Shown in pieces: positions 35,056 through 44,349 of a stretch of 64,000 nt of DNA. The stretch lies in assembly GCA_001295905.1 (NCBI GenBank), contig LJHT01000019.1, positions 1 to 64,000 of the forward strand, read 5' to 3'. A program made the position numbers and the translations under genes. How positions within the stretch are numbered: the first letter of the stretch is position 1; each line of letters begins with the position of its first letter. The notes beneath the pieces are model-generated. The model made no database searches, was not told the DNA's origin, and saw only the letters and a program-made list of their open reading frames with translations. This DNA comes from a beta proteobacterium AAP51 (GTDB lineage: Bacteria; Pseudomonadota; Gammaproteobacteria; Burkholderiales; Burkholderiaceae_C).

Positions 35056-36549
35056 TCAGCTGCCCGCCCAGCCCCCGCCCAGTGCGCGGTACACCGCCAC
35101 CAGCGCGGTGGCCGTGCCCACCTGGGCCTGCACGAACTGGTCGCGCTGGGCCAGCAGCTCGCGTTCGGCGTCCAGCACGGCCAGGAAGTCGGTCACCCCG
35201 GCTTCATAGCGCACGCGGGCCAGGTCCGCTGCTTCGTCGGCGCTGCGCACCGCGGCGTCCAGGCGTTCGGCGCGCTGGGCGTTGCGCGTGTAGCTGCTGA
35301 AGGCGCCTTCGGTCTCTTCCAGCGCCGCGGCCACGGCCTGCTCGAAGCGCGCCAGGCTCTGCGCGCTGCGCGCTTCGCTGGCGCGGATGCGCGCGCGGAT
35401 GGCGCCCAGGTCGAAGGGCGTCCAGCTCAAGCCGGCGCCGAGCGAATAACGCGCCGCTTCACTCTTGCCCAAGGCGCCCAGGCTCGCGGCGTTCAGGCCC
35501 AGCAGCCCGGTGAGCGACAGGCGCGGGTAGAGCTCGCTGCGCGCAATGCCGATGCCGGCGGTGGCCGCCGCCAGTTCACGTTCGGCCGCGGCCAGGTCGG
35601 GCCGGCGCTGCAGCCATTGCGCGGGCGTGCCCGCGGGCAGCGCGGCCAGGTCGGTGACGGGCAGGGCCGGCACCGGGGCCGGCTCGGCCAGCACGGTGCG
35701 CAGCGCGCGCGGCCGCTGGGCCGTCAGCGTGGCCAGGCGGAACATGCGGGCGTCGATGGCTTCCTGCAGCGCCGGCAGCGCGGCTTCGGTGGCCGCCACC
35801 AGGCCGCTGGCGCGTGCCAGGTCGAGCTGGGTGTTGCGGCCGGCGTCCACACGCGCCTGGGTCACGCGCAGGCTTTCGCGCTGGCGCTGCAGGCTGGCCT
35901 GCGTGAACTGCTCGCGTTGCTGCAGGCCGCGCAATTCCAGGTAGTTGCGCGCCACCTCGGCGGCCACCGAGGTCTGGGCGGCGGCCACGCCGTAGCGGCC
36001 GGCCTCGGCCAGCGCTGCCGCCTGCTCGCTGCCGCGGCGCAGGCGGCCGAAGAGGTCGATCTCCCAGCCGGCGATGAAGCTGGCGTCGTAGCTGTTGGCG
36101 GTGCGCGCGGCGCGCGAGGCGCCGGGCTGCTGCGTCAGCGGCCGCACCGAGCGTTCGGCGCTGGCGTCCAGCGCCAGGCCGGGGCGCTGTGCGGCGTCGG
36201 CCTCGTCGAGGCCGGCGCGGGCTTCCTGCAGCCGCGCCTGCGCGAGACGCACGTCGCCGTTGGCGGTGAGCGCCTGCTCGATCAGCGCGTTGAGCCGGGC
36301 ATCGCCGAAACCGCGCCAGAAGCTGGCGATCTCGGCCGCCGGGGCCTGGCTGTTGATGCCGCGGCTGCCGGCGGCGATGAAGCTGTCGTCCAGCGCGGCC
36401 ACGGGCGCTTGGTGGTCGGGCCCGACGGCGGCACAGCCGCCCAAGGTTGCTGCCAGGCTGACGGCCAGGGCAGCGGCGGCCAGCGGAAGCAGCCGCTGGG
36501 CCAGACGCCGGTGCGTGCTGGAAGAGGTGCTGCGTGCAGCGCGGCTCAT
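35056..36549 (-). CDS. RND efflux outer membrane lipoprotein, NodT/OprM family
   Basis: A 497-residue TolC-like outer membrane factor with a lipobox LGGC (Cys39) and the NodT-family start VGPDHQAP. Two repeats of the helical hairpin are evident, including SFWRGFGDARLNALIEQAL, SYDASFIAGWEIDLFGRLRR (20 residues) and WLQRRPDLAAAERELAAA. It would provide the exit duct of the tripartite pump. Its start overlaps the RND pump stop by ATGA, making it the last gene of the tetR-adaptor-pump-OMF operon. Confidence 0.92.
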   Translation of the reverse strand: MSRAARSTSSSTHRRLAQRLLPLAAAALAVSLAATLGGCAAVGPDHQAPVAALDDSFIAAGSRGINSQAPAAEIASFWRGFGDARLNALIEQALTANGDVRLAQARLQEARAGLDEADAAQRPGLALDASAERSVRPLTQQPGASRAARTANSYDASFIAGWEIDLFGRLRRGSEQAAALAEAGRYGVAAAQTSVAAEVARNYLELRGLQQREQFTQASLQRQRESLRVTQARVDAGRNTQLDLARASGLVAATEAALPALQEAIDARMFRLATLTAQRPRALRTVLAEPAPVPALPVTDLAALPAGTPAQWLQRRPDLAAAERELAAATAGIGIARSELYPRLSLTGLLGLNAASLGALGKSEAARYSLGAGLSWTPFDLGAIRARIRASEARSAQSLARFEQAVAAALEETEGAFSSYTRNAQRAERLDAAVRSADEAADLARVRYEAGVTDFLAVLDAERELLAQRDQFVQAQVGTATALVAVYRALGGGWAGS

Positions 36550-39500
36550 GACTTTTCTCCTTCGGCAGCCGGCACAGCGGCTGGGCTGCCTTCCAGGCGC
36601 CGTCGCTCGCGACGTGCCCGCAACAGGGCATAGAACACCGGGGTGAGGAAGATGCCGAAGAGCGTGACCCCCACCATGCCCGAGAACACCGCGATGCCCA
36701 TCGCGCGGCGCATCTCGCTGCCCGCGCCGCTGCCCAGGATGAGCGGCACCACGCCGGCGCAGAAGGCGATGGAGGTCATCAGGATGGGCCGCAGCCGCAG
36801 CCGGCAGGCCGTGGTGATGGCGTCGAAGAGCGTGCGGCCTTGCTCTTCCAGCTCTTTGGCGAACTCGACGATCAGGATGGCGTTCTTGCAGGCCAGCCCC
36901 ACCAGCACCACCAGCGCCACCTGCGTGAAGATGTTCAGGTCGCCCGGCTGCATGAAAGGCGGCAAGCTCGACACCCACACGCCGAACAGCGCCGAGAGTA
37001 TGCCCATGGGCACGATGAGCACGATGACCAGCGGCAGGCTCCAGCTCTCGTACTGCGCCGCCAGCACCAGGATGACGAGCAGCACGCTGATGGCCAGCAC
37101 CGCGGCCAGCGTGGGCAGCTTCAGCTGCGTGCCGGGCACGGTGAAATCGCGCGTCAGGCGGTCCTGGTAGGCCAGCTCCGTCCACTCGTAGCTCATGCCG
37201 CGCGGCAGCGTGCGCTGCAGCAGCGTCTCTATCTCGCCTTCGGCCTGGCTGGACGAGAAACCGACGTTCGCGGCGCCGTTGATGTCGGCCGAAGGAAAGC
37301 CGTTGTAGCGCGTCACCCGTGTCGGGCCGAAAGTGGGCTCCACCTTCATCAACGCCCCCAGCGGCACCATCTCGCCGGCGCGGTTGCGCGTCTTCAGGTT
37401 GGTGATGGCCGCGGCATCGGCGCGGAAGGGCGCATCGGCCTGCACCACCACCTGGTAGGTCTTGCCGAAGCGGGTGAAGTCGTTGACGTAGAGTGAGCCC
37501 AGGTTCACCTGCATCGTGTCGTAGATGTCGGTGAGCTGTATGCCCATCTGCTTGGCCCGCGTGCGGTCGACCTGCGCATAGAGCTGTGGCACGTTGATGT
37601 CGTAGCTGGAAAAAGGCGTGCCGATGCTGGACTTCGGGTTGCCATAGACCTGCCCCAGCACGCCCCACACGGCGCCGTAGAGCGCCTGCTCGCCCAGGCC
37701 GCTGCGGTCCTGCACCTGCAGCTTGAAGCCGCCGGCATTGCCCAGGCCGTCCACCGCCGGGGGTGGCACGACGAACATGCGCGCGCCCTGTATCTGCTGG
37801 ATGGCGCCGTTCACCGCGCCGAGGATGGCGCCCTTGCTGAGTTCGGGCGAGGTGCGCTCGTCGAAATCGGCCAGGCCGAAGAACACGATGCCCTCGTTCG
37901 GCGCCGCCGAGAAACCGGCGATCGACAAGCCTGGGAAGGCCACCGAATCGACGATGCCCGGCACCTTCAGCGCGATGTCGCTCATCTGGCGGATGACGGC
38001 ATCGGTGCGCTCGATGGAAGCGCCCGCCGGCAGCTGCGCGATGCCGATCAGGTACTGCTTGTCGGGCGCCGGCACGAAGCCGCTGGGTATGCGCGTGAAC
38101 AGCAGGGCGGTGGCTGCCAGCAGCAGCGCATAGACCACGAGGCTGACCGTCTTGCGCTTGACCACGCCGCCCACGCTGTTCTGGTAGCCCTGGCTGGCGC
38201 GGCCGAACATGCGGTTGAAGGCGCGGAAGAAGCCGCCGAAGACGCGGTCGATGCCGCGCGTGAGCGCGTCTTTCGGCGCGTCGTGCGGGCGCAGCAGGAT
38301 GGCGCTGAGCGCGGGGCTCAGCGTCAGCGAGTTGAAGGCCGAGATCACGGTGCTGATGGCGATCGTCACCGCGAACTGCTTGTAGAACTGGCCCGTGAGG
38401 CCAGGCACGAAGGCCAGCGGCACGAACACCGCGCACAGCACCAGCGCAATGGCGATGATGGGCCCGGAGACCTCGCGCATGGCCTTCACCGTGGCGTCGT
38501 GCGGCGAGAGGCCCGATTCGATGTTGCGCTCGACGTTCTCCACCACCACGATGGCGTCGTCCACCACGATGCCGATGGCCAGCACCAGGCCGAAAAGCGT
38601 GAGCGTGTTGATCGAATAGCCCAGCAGCAGCAGGAAGGCGAAGGTGCCCACGATGCTGACCGGCACCGCCAGCAGCGGAATGATGGAAGCGCGCCAGGTC
38701 TGCAGGAAGACGATGACCACCAGCACCACCAGCGCCACCGCTTCCAGCAGCGTGACCACCACCTTCTCGATGCTGGTCTGCACGAAGCGCGTGGGGTCGT
38801 AGACGATGGCGTAGTCCATGCCCGGCGGGAAGTTGGGCTTGAGCCGCTCCATCGTCTTGCGCACGTCGTTGGACAAGGCCAGCGCGTTGCTGCCCGGGGC
38901 CTGGAAGATGGCGATGGCCGCCGCTTCCTTGTTGTTCAGCAGGCTGCGCAGCGCGTAGGTGCTGGCCGCCAGCTCGACGCGCCCGATGTCGCGGATGCGG
39001 ATCAGCCCGCCGCTGCCCGGGTCGGCCCGCACGATGATGTCGGCGAACTCTTGTTCCGTGGTCAGCCGGCCCTGCGTGTTCACCGCGAGCTGGAACTCGG
39101 TGCCCTTGGGCACCGGCGGCGCGCCCACGGTGCCGGCGGCCACCTGCGCGTTCTGTTCGCGGATGGCGCCCACCACCTCGGCCGTGGTCAGGCCGCGCGC
39201 GGCCAACTTGGCCGGATCGAGCCACACGCGCATGGCGTAGTCGCCGGCGCCGAAGAGCAGCACCGAGCCCATGCCGGGGATGCGCAGCAAATCGTCGCGC
39301 ACGTTCAGCTGGCCGTAGTTCCGCAGGTACAGGGCATCGCGGCTGTTGTCGGGGCTGACCAGGTGCACCACCATGGTCAGGTTCGGGCTGCTCTTTTCCG
39401 TCGTCACGCCGATCTGGCGCACGGTGTCGGGCAGTCGCGGCAGCGCGCGGTTGATGCGGTTCTGCACCGCGGTCTCGGCGGCCTCGGGGCTGGTGCCGAT

Positions 39501-39791
39501 CTTGAAGGTGACGGTCAGCGTCATGCCGCCGTCGGCGGTGGCCTGTGAATCGAAGTAAAGCAGGTTCTCGATGCCGCTGATCTGCTCTTCCAGCGGCGTG
39601 GCCACGGTCTCGCTGATCACGCGCGGGTTGGCGCCGGGGAACTGCGCGCGCACCACGATCTGCGGCGGGGCCACTTCGGGGTATTCGCTCACCGGCAGCT
39701 GGAAGATGGCCAGCGTGCCGAGCAGGAAGACGAGGATGGAAAGCACCGCCGCGAAACGCGGGCGGTCGATGAAGAAGCGTGAGATGTCCAT
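36546..39791 (-). CDS. RND multidrug efflux pump inner membrane subunit (HAE1 family)
   Basis: A 1081-residue AcrB/MexF-type proton-driven transporter. It begins MDISRFFIDRPRFAAVLS, has twelve predicted transmembrane helices in two six-helix halves and two large periplasmic loops. The proton-relay aspartates are present in helix 4 (LAIGIVVDDAIVVVENVER), and the helix 10/11 region contains ACKNAILIVEFAKE. Substrates cannot be read from sequence; HAE1 pumps export hydrophobic and amphiphilic drugs, dyes and solvents. It lies 13 bases after the adaptor gene and overlaps the outer membrane factor gene. Confidence 0.94.
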   Translation of the reverse strand: MDISRFFIDRPRFAAVLSILVFLLGTLAIFQLPVSEYPEVAPPQIVVRAQFPGANPRVISETVATPLEEQISGIENLLYFDSQATADGGMTLTVTFKIGTSPEAAETAVQNRINRALPRLPDTVRQIGVTTEKSSPNLTMVVHLVSPDNSRDALYLRNYGQLNVRDDLLRIPGMGSVLLFGAGDYAMRVWLDPAKLAARGLTTAEVVGAIREQNAQVAAGTVGAPPVPKGTEFQLAVNTQGRLTTEQEFADIIVRADPGSGGLIRIRDIGRVELAASTYALRSLLNNKEAAAIAIFQAPGSNALALSNDVRKTMERLKPNFPPGMDYAIVYDPTRFVQTSIEKVVVTLLEAVALVVLVVIVFLQTWRASIIPLLAVPVSIVGTFAFLLLLGYSINTLTLFGLVLAIGIVVDDAIVVVENVERNIESGLSPHDATVKAMREVSGPIIAIALVLCAVFVPLAFVPGLTGQFYKQFAVTIAISTVISAFNSLTLSPALSAILLRPHDAPKDALTRGIDRVFGGFFRAFNRMFGRASQGYQNSVGGVVKRKTVSLVVYALLLAATALLFTRIPSGFVPAPDKQYLIGIAQLPAGASIERTDAVIRQMSDIALKVPGIVDSVAFPGLSIAGFSAAPNEGIVFFGLADFDERTSPELSKGAILGAVNGAIQQIQGARMFVVPPPAVDGLGNAGGFKLQVQDRSGLGEQALYGAVWGVLGQVYGNPKSSIGTPFSSYDINVPQLYAQVDRTRAKQMGIQLTDIYDTMQVNLGSLYVNDFTRFGKTYQVVVQADAPFRADAAAITNLKTRNRAGEMVPLGALMKVEPTFGPTRVTRYNGFPSADINGAANVGFSSSQAEGEIETLLQRTLPRGMSYEWTELAYQDRLTRDFTVPGTQLKLPTLAAVLAISVLLVILVLAAQYESWSLPLVIVLIVPMGILSALFGVWVSSLPPFMQPGDLNIFTQVALVVLVGLACKNAILIVEFAKELEEQGRTLFDAITTACRLRLRPILMTSIAFCAGVVPLILGSGAGSEMRRAMGIAVFSGMVGVTLFGIFLTPVFYALLRARRERRRLEGSPAAVPAAEGEKS

Positions 39792-39804
39792 GGTGGCGCC
39801 GTCC

Positions 39805-41019
39805 TCAGGCTTTCTTGGCCGCAGGCGGGGCGGGCGGCGCCGGGGGCAGGGGCATGCCGCGCTCGTCGACCTTCAGCACCTGCGGCGCCACGGGCACGCC
39901 GGGGATGATGCGCTGCAGGCCGTCCACCACCACGTTCTCGCCGGCCTTGAGCTGGCCGCCGCCGACCACGCGCATGCCGTCCTGCAGCGCACCGAGCTGC
40001 ACGTCGCGGAACTGCGGCTGGCCGTCGGCGCCCACCACCACCACGAACTTCTTGTTCTGGTCGGTGCCGATGGCGCGCTCGGGCACCATCACCGCCGCGT
40101 AGGGCGCGGTGGTGGCCATCACCAGGCGCACCGCCAGGCCGGGCAGGAACTGGCCCTTGCCGTTGTCGAAGGTGGCGCGCATGCGGATGGCGCCGGTCTG
40201 CGGGTTCAGGCGGTTGTCGAAGAAGTCGACCTTGCCCACATGCGGGTAGCCCTGGGCGCCGCCTTCGTTGGCCAGGGCCATGCGCACGGCCGGGGCCTTC
40301 TCGCCGCCGGCGCGCACGCGCAGGAAGGTCTGCTCGCTGGCGTCGAAGTAGGCGTGCACGCGGCCCGTGCCGGCGATGGTGGTGAGCACCACCTGCTCGT
40401 TGACCAGGTTGCCGGCCGTGAAGCTGGCGGTGCTGGCGCGCCCGGCGATGGGTGCGCGCACGGCGGTGAATTCGAGGTTCAGGCGTGCGGCGCGCAGCGC
40501 CGCTTCGGCGGCCTGGATCTCAGACTGGCTGGTGCGCGCACCGGCGGCGAGCTGGTCGACCTCCTGCCGCGAGGCGGCCTTCGACTCCAGCAGCTTCTGC
40601 GCCCGCGCCAGCTCGGTGCCCGCGAGCTCGGCGCGCGCCTTGGCGGCGGCCAGCTGAGATTCCAGCCGCGCCACCTCGGCGGCGAAGGGGCGTGCGTCGA
40701 TGCTGAACAGCAGCTGCCCGCGTGAGACCAGCGCGCCGTCGGTGAAGTGCACTTTCTCGATCACGCCGCCCACGCGCGGGCGCAGCTCGACGAACTCGGC
40801 CGCTTCCAGGCGGCCGCTGAACTCTTCGTTGTCGGCCACCGTGCGCTGCACGGCCGGCGCCACGCTCACGGGGGCCGGGCCGGGCGGGCCGCCCTGGGCA
40901 CCAGCCTGGCCGCTGCAGCCGCTGAGCACGGCCAAGCTGGCCGCGGCAGCCAGGGTGGTGGCCAGCAGCACGGCAGGGCGGCCGACGCGTGTGCGGAAAG
41001 AAGTGTGGGTGGGTTTCAT
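39805..41019 (-). CDS. RND efflux periplasmic adaptor (membrane fusion protein), lipoprotein
   Basis: A 404-residue adaptor with lipobox LSGC (Cys35). Domains in order are barrel-sandwich first half (RLEAAEFVELRPRVGGVIEK), alpha-helical hairpin (about 110-170), second lipoyl half (FTAVRAPIAGRAS), beta-barrel and membrane-proximal domain (VMVPERAIGTDQNKKFVVVV). The protein bridges the RND pump and the outer membrane channel. It starts in an ATGA overlap with the tetR gene, so regulator and pump are co-transcribed. Confidence 0.93.
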   Translation of the reverse strand: MKPTHTSFRTRVGRPAVLLATTLAAAASLAVLSGCSGQAGAQGGPPGPAPVSVAPAVQRTVADNEEFSGRLEAAEFVELRPRVGGVIEKVHFTDGALVSRGQLLFSIDARPFAAEVARLESQLAAAKARAELAGTELARAQKLLESKAASRQEVDQLAAGARTSQSEIQAAEAALRAARLNLEFTAVRAPIAGRASTASFTAGNLVNEQVVLTTIAGTGRVHAYFDASEQTFLRVRAGGEKAPAVRMALANEGGAQGYPHVGKVDFFDNRLNPQTGAIRMRATFDNGKGQFLPGLAVRLVMATTAPYAAVMVPERAIGTDQNKKFVVVVGADGQPQFRDVQLGALQDGMRVVGGGQLKAGENVVVDGLQRIIPGVPVAPQVLKVDERGMPLPPAPPAPPAAKKA

Positions 41020-41702
41020 GGTGTGGGTTCTCCCTGGATAGAAGTCATGGCGGCACCGGCGCCGCGGAGAAAGAGGTCGACCGTGGCTTCGACGTGCTGG
41101 CGCAGGCCGCCATCCGTCCAGCCCAGTGGCAGCTGGCCGATCACGGCCTGCAGCTGCGGCCCGGCGATGACCAGATCGAAGAAGCGCTGGGCGAGCAGGG
41201 AGCCGTCCAGCCCGGCGCGCAGCTCACCGCGCTGCTGGCGCACGGCGAACCACTGGCCCAGCGCCAGGGCGGCGCGGTCACGGCCGTTGCTGCACAGCGC
41301 GTGGGCCTGTTCCGGGAAGCGCTGGCCCTCGGCCACCATCAGGCGGTGGATGGCCAGCATGCGGGGCTGCAGCAGCAGCTCCAGCAGCCGCTGGCCGTAG
41401 AGCAGCAGGCCGTCGCGCGTGTCGGCGCCGTCCAGCTGCAGGGCGCCCAGCTGCGACGAGATTTCCTCGCACATGCTGCGCACGGTGGCGACGAAGAGGC
41501 CTTCCTTGCCGCCGTAGACGCCGTAGACGTTGCGGCGCGAACCGCCGACGCGGTGAATCAGCCCGTCGACCGACACACCCTCGTAGCCGCAGCTGAGGAA
41601 CATCTCGGCCGCAGCTTCCTGCAACTGGCGCACCCGGGCGGTGCCGCGTGCGGTGCGGCACAGCGGCCGTGCCGTGCAGGAAGGTTTGGGTTTCAGTGCC
41701 AC
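41016..41702 (-). CDS. TetR-family repressor of the RND efflux operon
   Basis: A 228-residue TetR-type regulator. The helix-turn-helix is around residues 25-68 (QEAAAEMFLSCGYEGVSVD, GLIHRVGGSRRNVYGVYGGK), followed by a helical ligand-binding domain of the AcrR C-terminal type. It is the first gene of the efflux operon and overlaps the adaptor gene by ATGA, so autorepression with release by a pump substrate is likely. No ATG is suitable; GTG at 41702 is proposed, without a clear Shine-Dalgarno sequence; a later GTG is possible. Palindromes upstream are candidate operators. Confidence 0.82.
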   Translation of the reverse strand: MALKPKPSCTARPLCRTARGTARVRQLQEAAAEMFLSCGYEGVSVDGLIHRVGGSRRNVYGVYGGKEGLFVATVRSMCEEISSQLGALQLDGADTRDGLLLYGQRLLELLLQPRMLAIHRLMVAEGQRFPEQAHALCSNGRDRAALALGQWFAVRQQRGELRAGLDGSLLAQRFFDLVIAGPQLQAVIGQLPLGWTDGGLRQHVEATVDLFLRGAGAAMTSIQGEPTP

Positions 41703-41710
41703 GGGCCGAC

Positions 41711-41726
41711 GGTACGCTTCCGTACC
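41711..41726. promoter_or_regulatory. palindrome, candidate TetR operator
   Basis: GGTACGCTTCCGTACC is a perfect 6-bp dyad with 4-base spacer lying eight bases upstream of the proposed GTG start of the TetR gene. The position allows steric block of transcription or translation initiation of the whole efflux operon. Binding by this repressor is inference from location. Confidence 0.55.
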
Positions 41727-41767
41727 ATCCGCTGGTGTGACAGCCGCCGCCTGACCCTGACGGCGTC

Positions 41768-41785
41768 GCGGGTATCCGTACCCGC
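41768..41785. promoter_or_regulatory. second palindrome upstream of tetR, operator or hairpin
   Basis: GCGGGTATCCGTACCCGC is a perfect 7-bp dyad with a 4-base spacer. It shares the half TCCGTACC with the palindrome at 41711-41726, so it may be a second repressor site. It also lies 11 bases after the ferredoxin reductase stop and could act as that gene's 3' hairpin; no T-run follows. Confidence 0.45.
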
Positions 41786-41796
41786 CGTGGGGTTGT

Positions 41797-42570
41797 CTAC
41801 TGTTCCGCGAAGGCGCGCTCGATGACGAAGTCACCGGGCTTGGTGGTGTTGCCTTCCTTGAACTGGCGCTCTTCCAGCAGGCGCTTCAGGTCGCGCAGCA
41901 TGGCGGGGCTGCCGCAGATCATCACGCGGTCCACCGCGGGGTCCAGCGGCGGCACGCCAAGGTCGCTGAAGAGCTTGCCGCTGTCGATGAGGTCGGTCAT
42001 GCGGCCCTGGTTGCGGAAGGGCTCGCGCGTGACGGTGGGGTAGTACTTCAGCTTGCCCGCCACCACCTCGCCCAGCAGTTCATCCTTGGCCAGGTCTTCG
42101 CTCAGCAGCTGGTGATAGGCCAGCTCGGCCACCTCGCGCACGCCGTGCACCACCACCACCTCTTCGAACTTCTCGTAGGTCTCGGGGTCGCGCACCACGC
42201 TCAGGAAAGGCGCCAGGCCCGTGCCCGTGCCCAGCAGGTACAGGCGCTTGCCGGGCAGCAGGTAGTCGATGAGCAGCGTGCCGGTGGGCTTCTTGCCGAC
42301 GATGATGGTGTCGCCCACCTGGATGTGCTGCAACCGGCTGGTGAGCGGGCCGTCGGGCACCTTGATGCTCAGGAACTCGAGATGTTCTTCGTAGTTCGCG
42401 CTGACGATGCTGTAGGCGCGCAGCAGCGGCTTGCCGTCCACGCGCAGGCCAATCATCGTGAAATGCCCGTTCGAGAAACGCAGCGCGGGGTCGCGCGTGG
42501 TGGTGAAGCTGAAGAGGCGGTCGGTCCAGTGGTGAACGCTGAGCACGCGTTCTTCGAGAAAAGCACTCAT
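41797..42570 (-). CDS. fpr: ferredoxin--NADP(+) reductase
   Basis: A 257-residue bacterial-type flavodoxin/ferredoxin reductase (EC 1.18.1.2). FAD binding is shown by RAYSIVSANYE (R-x-Y-S), the NADP site by GTGTGLAPFLSVVRD and VMICGSPAMLRDLK, and the C-terminus ends VIERAFAEQ, as in bacterial Fpr with a residue stacking near FAD. It supplies reduced ferredoxin or flavodoxin for iron-sulfur assembly or oxidative stress. The start at 42570 is firm from family length. It is divergent from the antiporter gene, 156 bases away. Confidence 0.93.
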   Translation of the reverse strand: MSAFLEERVLSVHHWTDRLFSFTTTRDPALRFSNGHFTMIGLRVDGKPLLRAYSIVSANYEEHLEFLSIKVPDGPLTSRLQHIQVGDTIIVGKKPTGTLLIDYLLPGKRLYLLGTGTGLAPFLSVVRDPETYEKFEEVVVVHGVREVAELAYHQLLSEDLAKDELLGEVVAGKLKYYPTVTREPFRNQGRMTDLIDSGKLFSDLGVPPLDPAVDRVMICGSPAMLRDLKRLLEERQFKEGNTTKPGDFVIERAFAEQ

Positions 42571-42726
42571 GTGTGCAAGCGGGGGGCAGGGCCCGGCGTG
42601 GGGAGAAACCCTGAAGTCTAGCGGGGGCACCCAGGGCCGTCGCTGACGTGGTTTCGGCCTGCCGGCCCACACCGCCGCGCGGCGCGCACCCCTGGCCGGT
42701 GCGCCATACCCAGCCCATGCTGCGCC

Positions 42727-43965
42727 ATGACCTGGCCTCTGTGGTTGGCGCTTGCCGGCGTGTTGCTCGTGTTGATGGCGCTCAGTGGCTCGGTGCTTTC
42801 GCGCATGCCGGTGAGCACCGCCATGTTCTACCTGGGTGCGGGCGTGCTGGCCGGGCCGCTGGCCCTGGGCCTGGCCGCGCCCCAGTGGCAGGGCCAGGCG
42901 CGGCTGCTGGAGCACCTGACGGAGGTGATCGTGCTGCTGTCGCTCTTCACTTCGGGGCTGAAGATGAGCGTGGGCCTGCACGACCGCCGCTGGCTGCCGC
43001 CGCTGCGGCTGGCGCTGCTGTCGATGGTGGTGACGGTGGCGCTCATCACGGCCGCGGGTGTCTGGTTGCTGGGGCTGCCGCTCGGGGTGGCGGTGCTGCT
43101 GGGCGGCATCCTCGCGCCCACCGACCCCGTGCTGGCCACCGAGGTGCAGGTGGCGAACCCCGAAGACCGCGATCAGCTGCGCTTTGCGCTGACGGGCGAA
43201 GGCGGTCTGAACGACGGCACGGCCTTTCCGGTGGTGATGCTGGGCCTGGGCCTGGTGGGTGCGCACGACATCGGCGCCTGGGGCTGGCGCTGGTGGGCGG
43301 TGGACGTACTGTGGGCCAGTGCCGCAGGTTTGGCCGTGGGCGCGACGCTGGGCACGGCGCTGGGCCGGCTGGTGCTGTGGTTGCGCCGCCAGCACCAGGC
43401 CGCCGAGGGCTACGAGAACTTCCTGGCGCTGGGGCTCATCGGCCTGTCCTACGGCCTGGCAGTACTGGCCCAGGGTTACGGCTTCCTCGCCGTGTTTGCC
43501 GCCGGGCTGGCGCTGCGGCACGCGCAGGAGGCCGTGCCCCGGCCTTCGACGGACGATCTGTCGCATGCGGTGATGAGCTTCAATGAACAGCTCGACCGCA
43601 TCGGCGAGATGGTGGGCGTGGTGTTGCTGGGCCTGATGCTGGCGACGGTGCCGTGGGTGCCGGCGGCACTGTGGTTCGTGCCGCTGGCCTTGCTGGTGGT
43701 GCGGCCGGTGGCGGTGCAACTGGGCCTGGCCGGTTCACGCACCTCGCATTCGCAGCGGCGCTTGATCGGCTGGTTCGGCATCCGTGGCATCGGCTCGCTG
43801 TACTACCTGAACTACGCGCTCAGCCACGGGCTGCCCGCGGCCCATGCGCCTGGCGTGGTGGGCCTCACCGTGGCGGTGGTGGTGAGCTCCATCGTCGTGC
43901 ATGGGGTGTCGGTCACGCCGCTGATGGCGCGCTATCGCCAAGGCCAGCAGCGGCGCGGGCGGTAG
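42727..43965 (+). CDS. CPA1-type cation/proton antiporter
   Basis: A 412-residue membrane protein with about twelve transmembrane helices of the Na+(K+)/H+ exchanger superfamily. Characteristic are GGILAPTDPVLATEV (ion-binding Asp in helix 5 region) and ALTGEGGLNDGTAFPVVM (conserved Asp), with GWFGIRGIGSLYYLNYAL near the C-terminus. It has no large cytosolic C-terminal domain, so regulation by TrkA-like domains is not expected. It probably supports pH or ion homeostasis; the ion is not predictable. The 156-base divergent gap to fpr shows no obvious promoter pair. Confidence 0.88.
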   Translation: MTWPLWLALAGVLLVLMALSGSVLSRMPVSTAMFYLGAGVLAGPLALGLAAPQWQGQARLLEHLTEVIVLLSLFTSGLKMSVGLHDRRWLPPLRLALLSMVVTVALITAAGVWLLGLPLGVAVLLGGILAPTDPVLATEVQVANPEDRDQLRFALTGEGGLNDGTAFPVVMLGLGLVGAHDIGAWGWRWWAVDVLWASAAGLAVGATLGTALGRLVLWLRRQHQAAEGYENFLALGLIGLSYGLAVLAQGYGFLAVFAAGLALRHAQEAVPRPSTDDLSHAVMSFNEQLDRIGEMVGVVLLGLMLATVPWVPAALWFVPLALLVVRPVAVQLGLAGSRTSHSQRRLIGWFGIRGIGSLYYLNYALSHGLPAAHAPGVVGLTVAVVVSSIVVHGVSVTPLMARYRQGQQRRGR

Positions 43966-44090
43966 CGCTCTTCGGCCGCCTGCCACGCAGGTGCATCCAA
44001 CGCAAAGGGCCCGGTTTGTAGGACAAGGCCCGCAGGCGCCCGAGCCTGTGGCCGCTTTCCCGCTGGCGCCCCGCCCGGCATGCTGCCTGC

Positions 44091-44336
44091 ATGACAGCGA
44101 CCGCCCAGCCCGTGTCCTCCGTTCCTGCACAAGCAGCCCACATCCGCGGGCCCGTGAGCTACCGCGAAGGCGACGGCCCGTTGATCACCATCCGGCCCGG
44201 CGAAGTGGACGTGCAACTCACCGCCACCGACGCCACGCTCAGCTGGGTGGACGGCGAAACGCGGGGCTCGGCGGCCATGCCCATCAGCATCTTCCGGCGC
44301 TATGTGGCCGAAGGCGCCATCGAGCTCTTTGCCTGA
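44091..44336 (+). CDS. small hypothetical protein
   Basis: An 81-residue acidic protein with a predicted all-beta core (GPLITIRPGEVDVQLTATDA, ATLSWVDGETRGSAAMPIS) and a short helix at the end (FRRYVAEGAIELF). No known domain is recognised. It is co-directional with, and just before, the YihY/BrkB gene; if that gene begins at its longest start, the two overlap. Codon usage is consistent with coding. Confidence 0.6.
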   Translation: MTATAQPVSSVPAQAAHIRGPVSYREGDGPLITIRPGEVDVQLTATDATLSWVDGETRGSAAMPISIFRRYVAEGAIELFA

Positions 44337-44349
44337 CGCCCCGCGCCCG

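Noticed and set aside
36546..39791. Plus-strand open frames across the RND pump gene
   Set aside because: The minus strand encodes a full-length HAE1 pump; the plus frames are His/Arg-rich shadows.
41797..43719. Extension of the ferredoxin reductase frame beyond 42570
   Set aside because: The extra 383 codons are His/Gln/Arg-rich and antisense to the antiporter gene; Fpr is complete from 42570.
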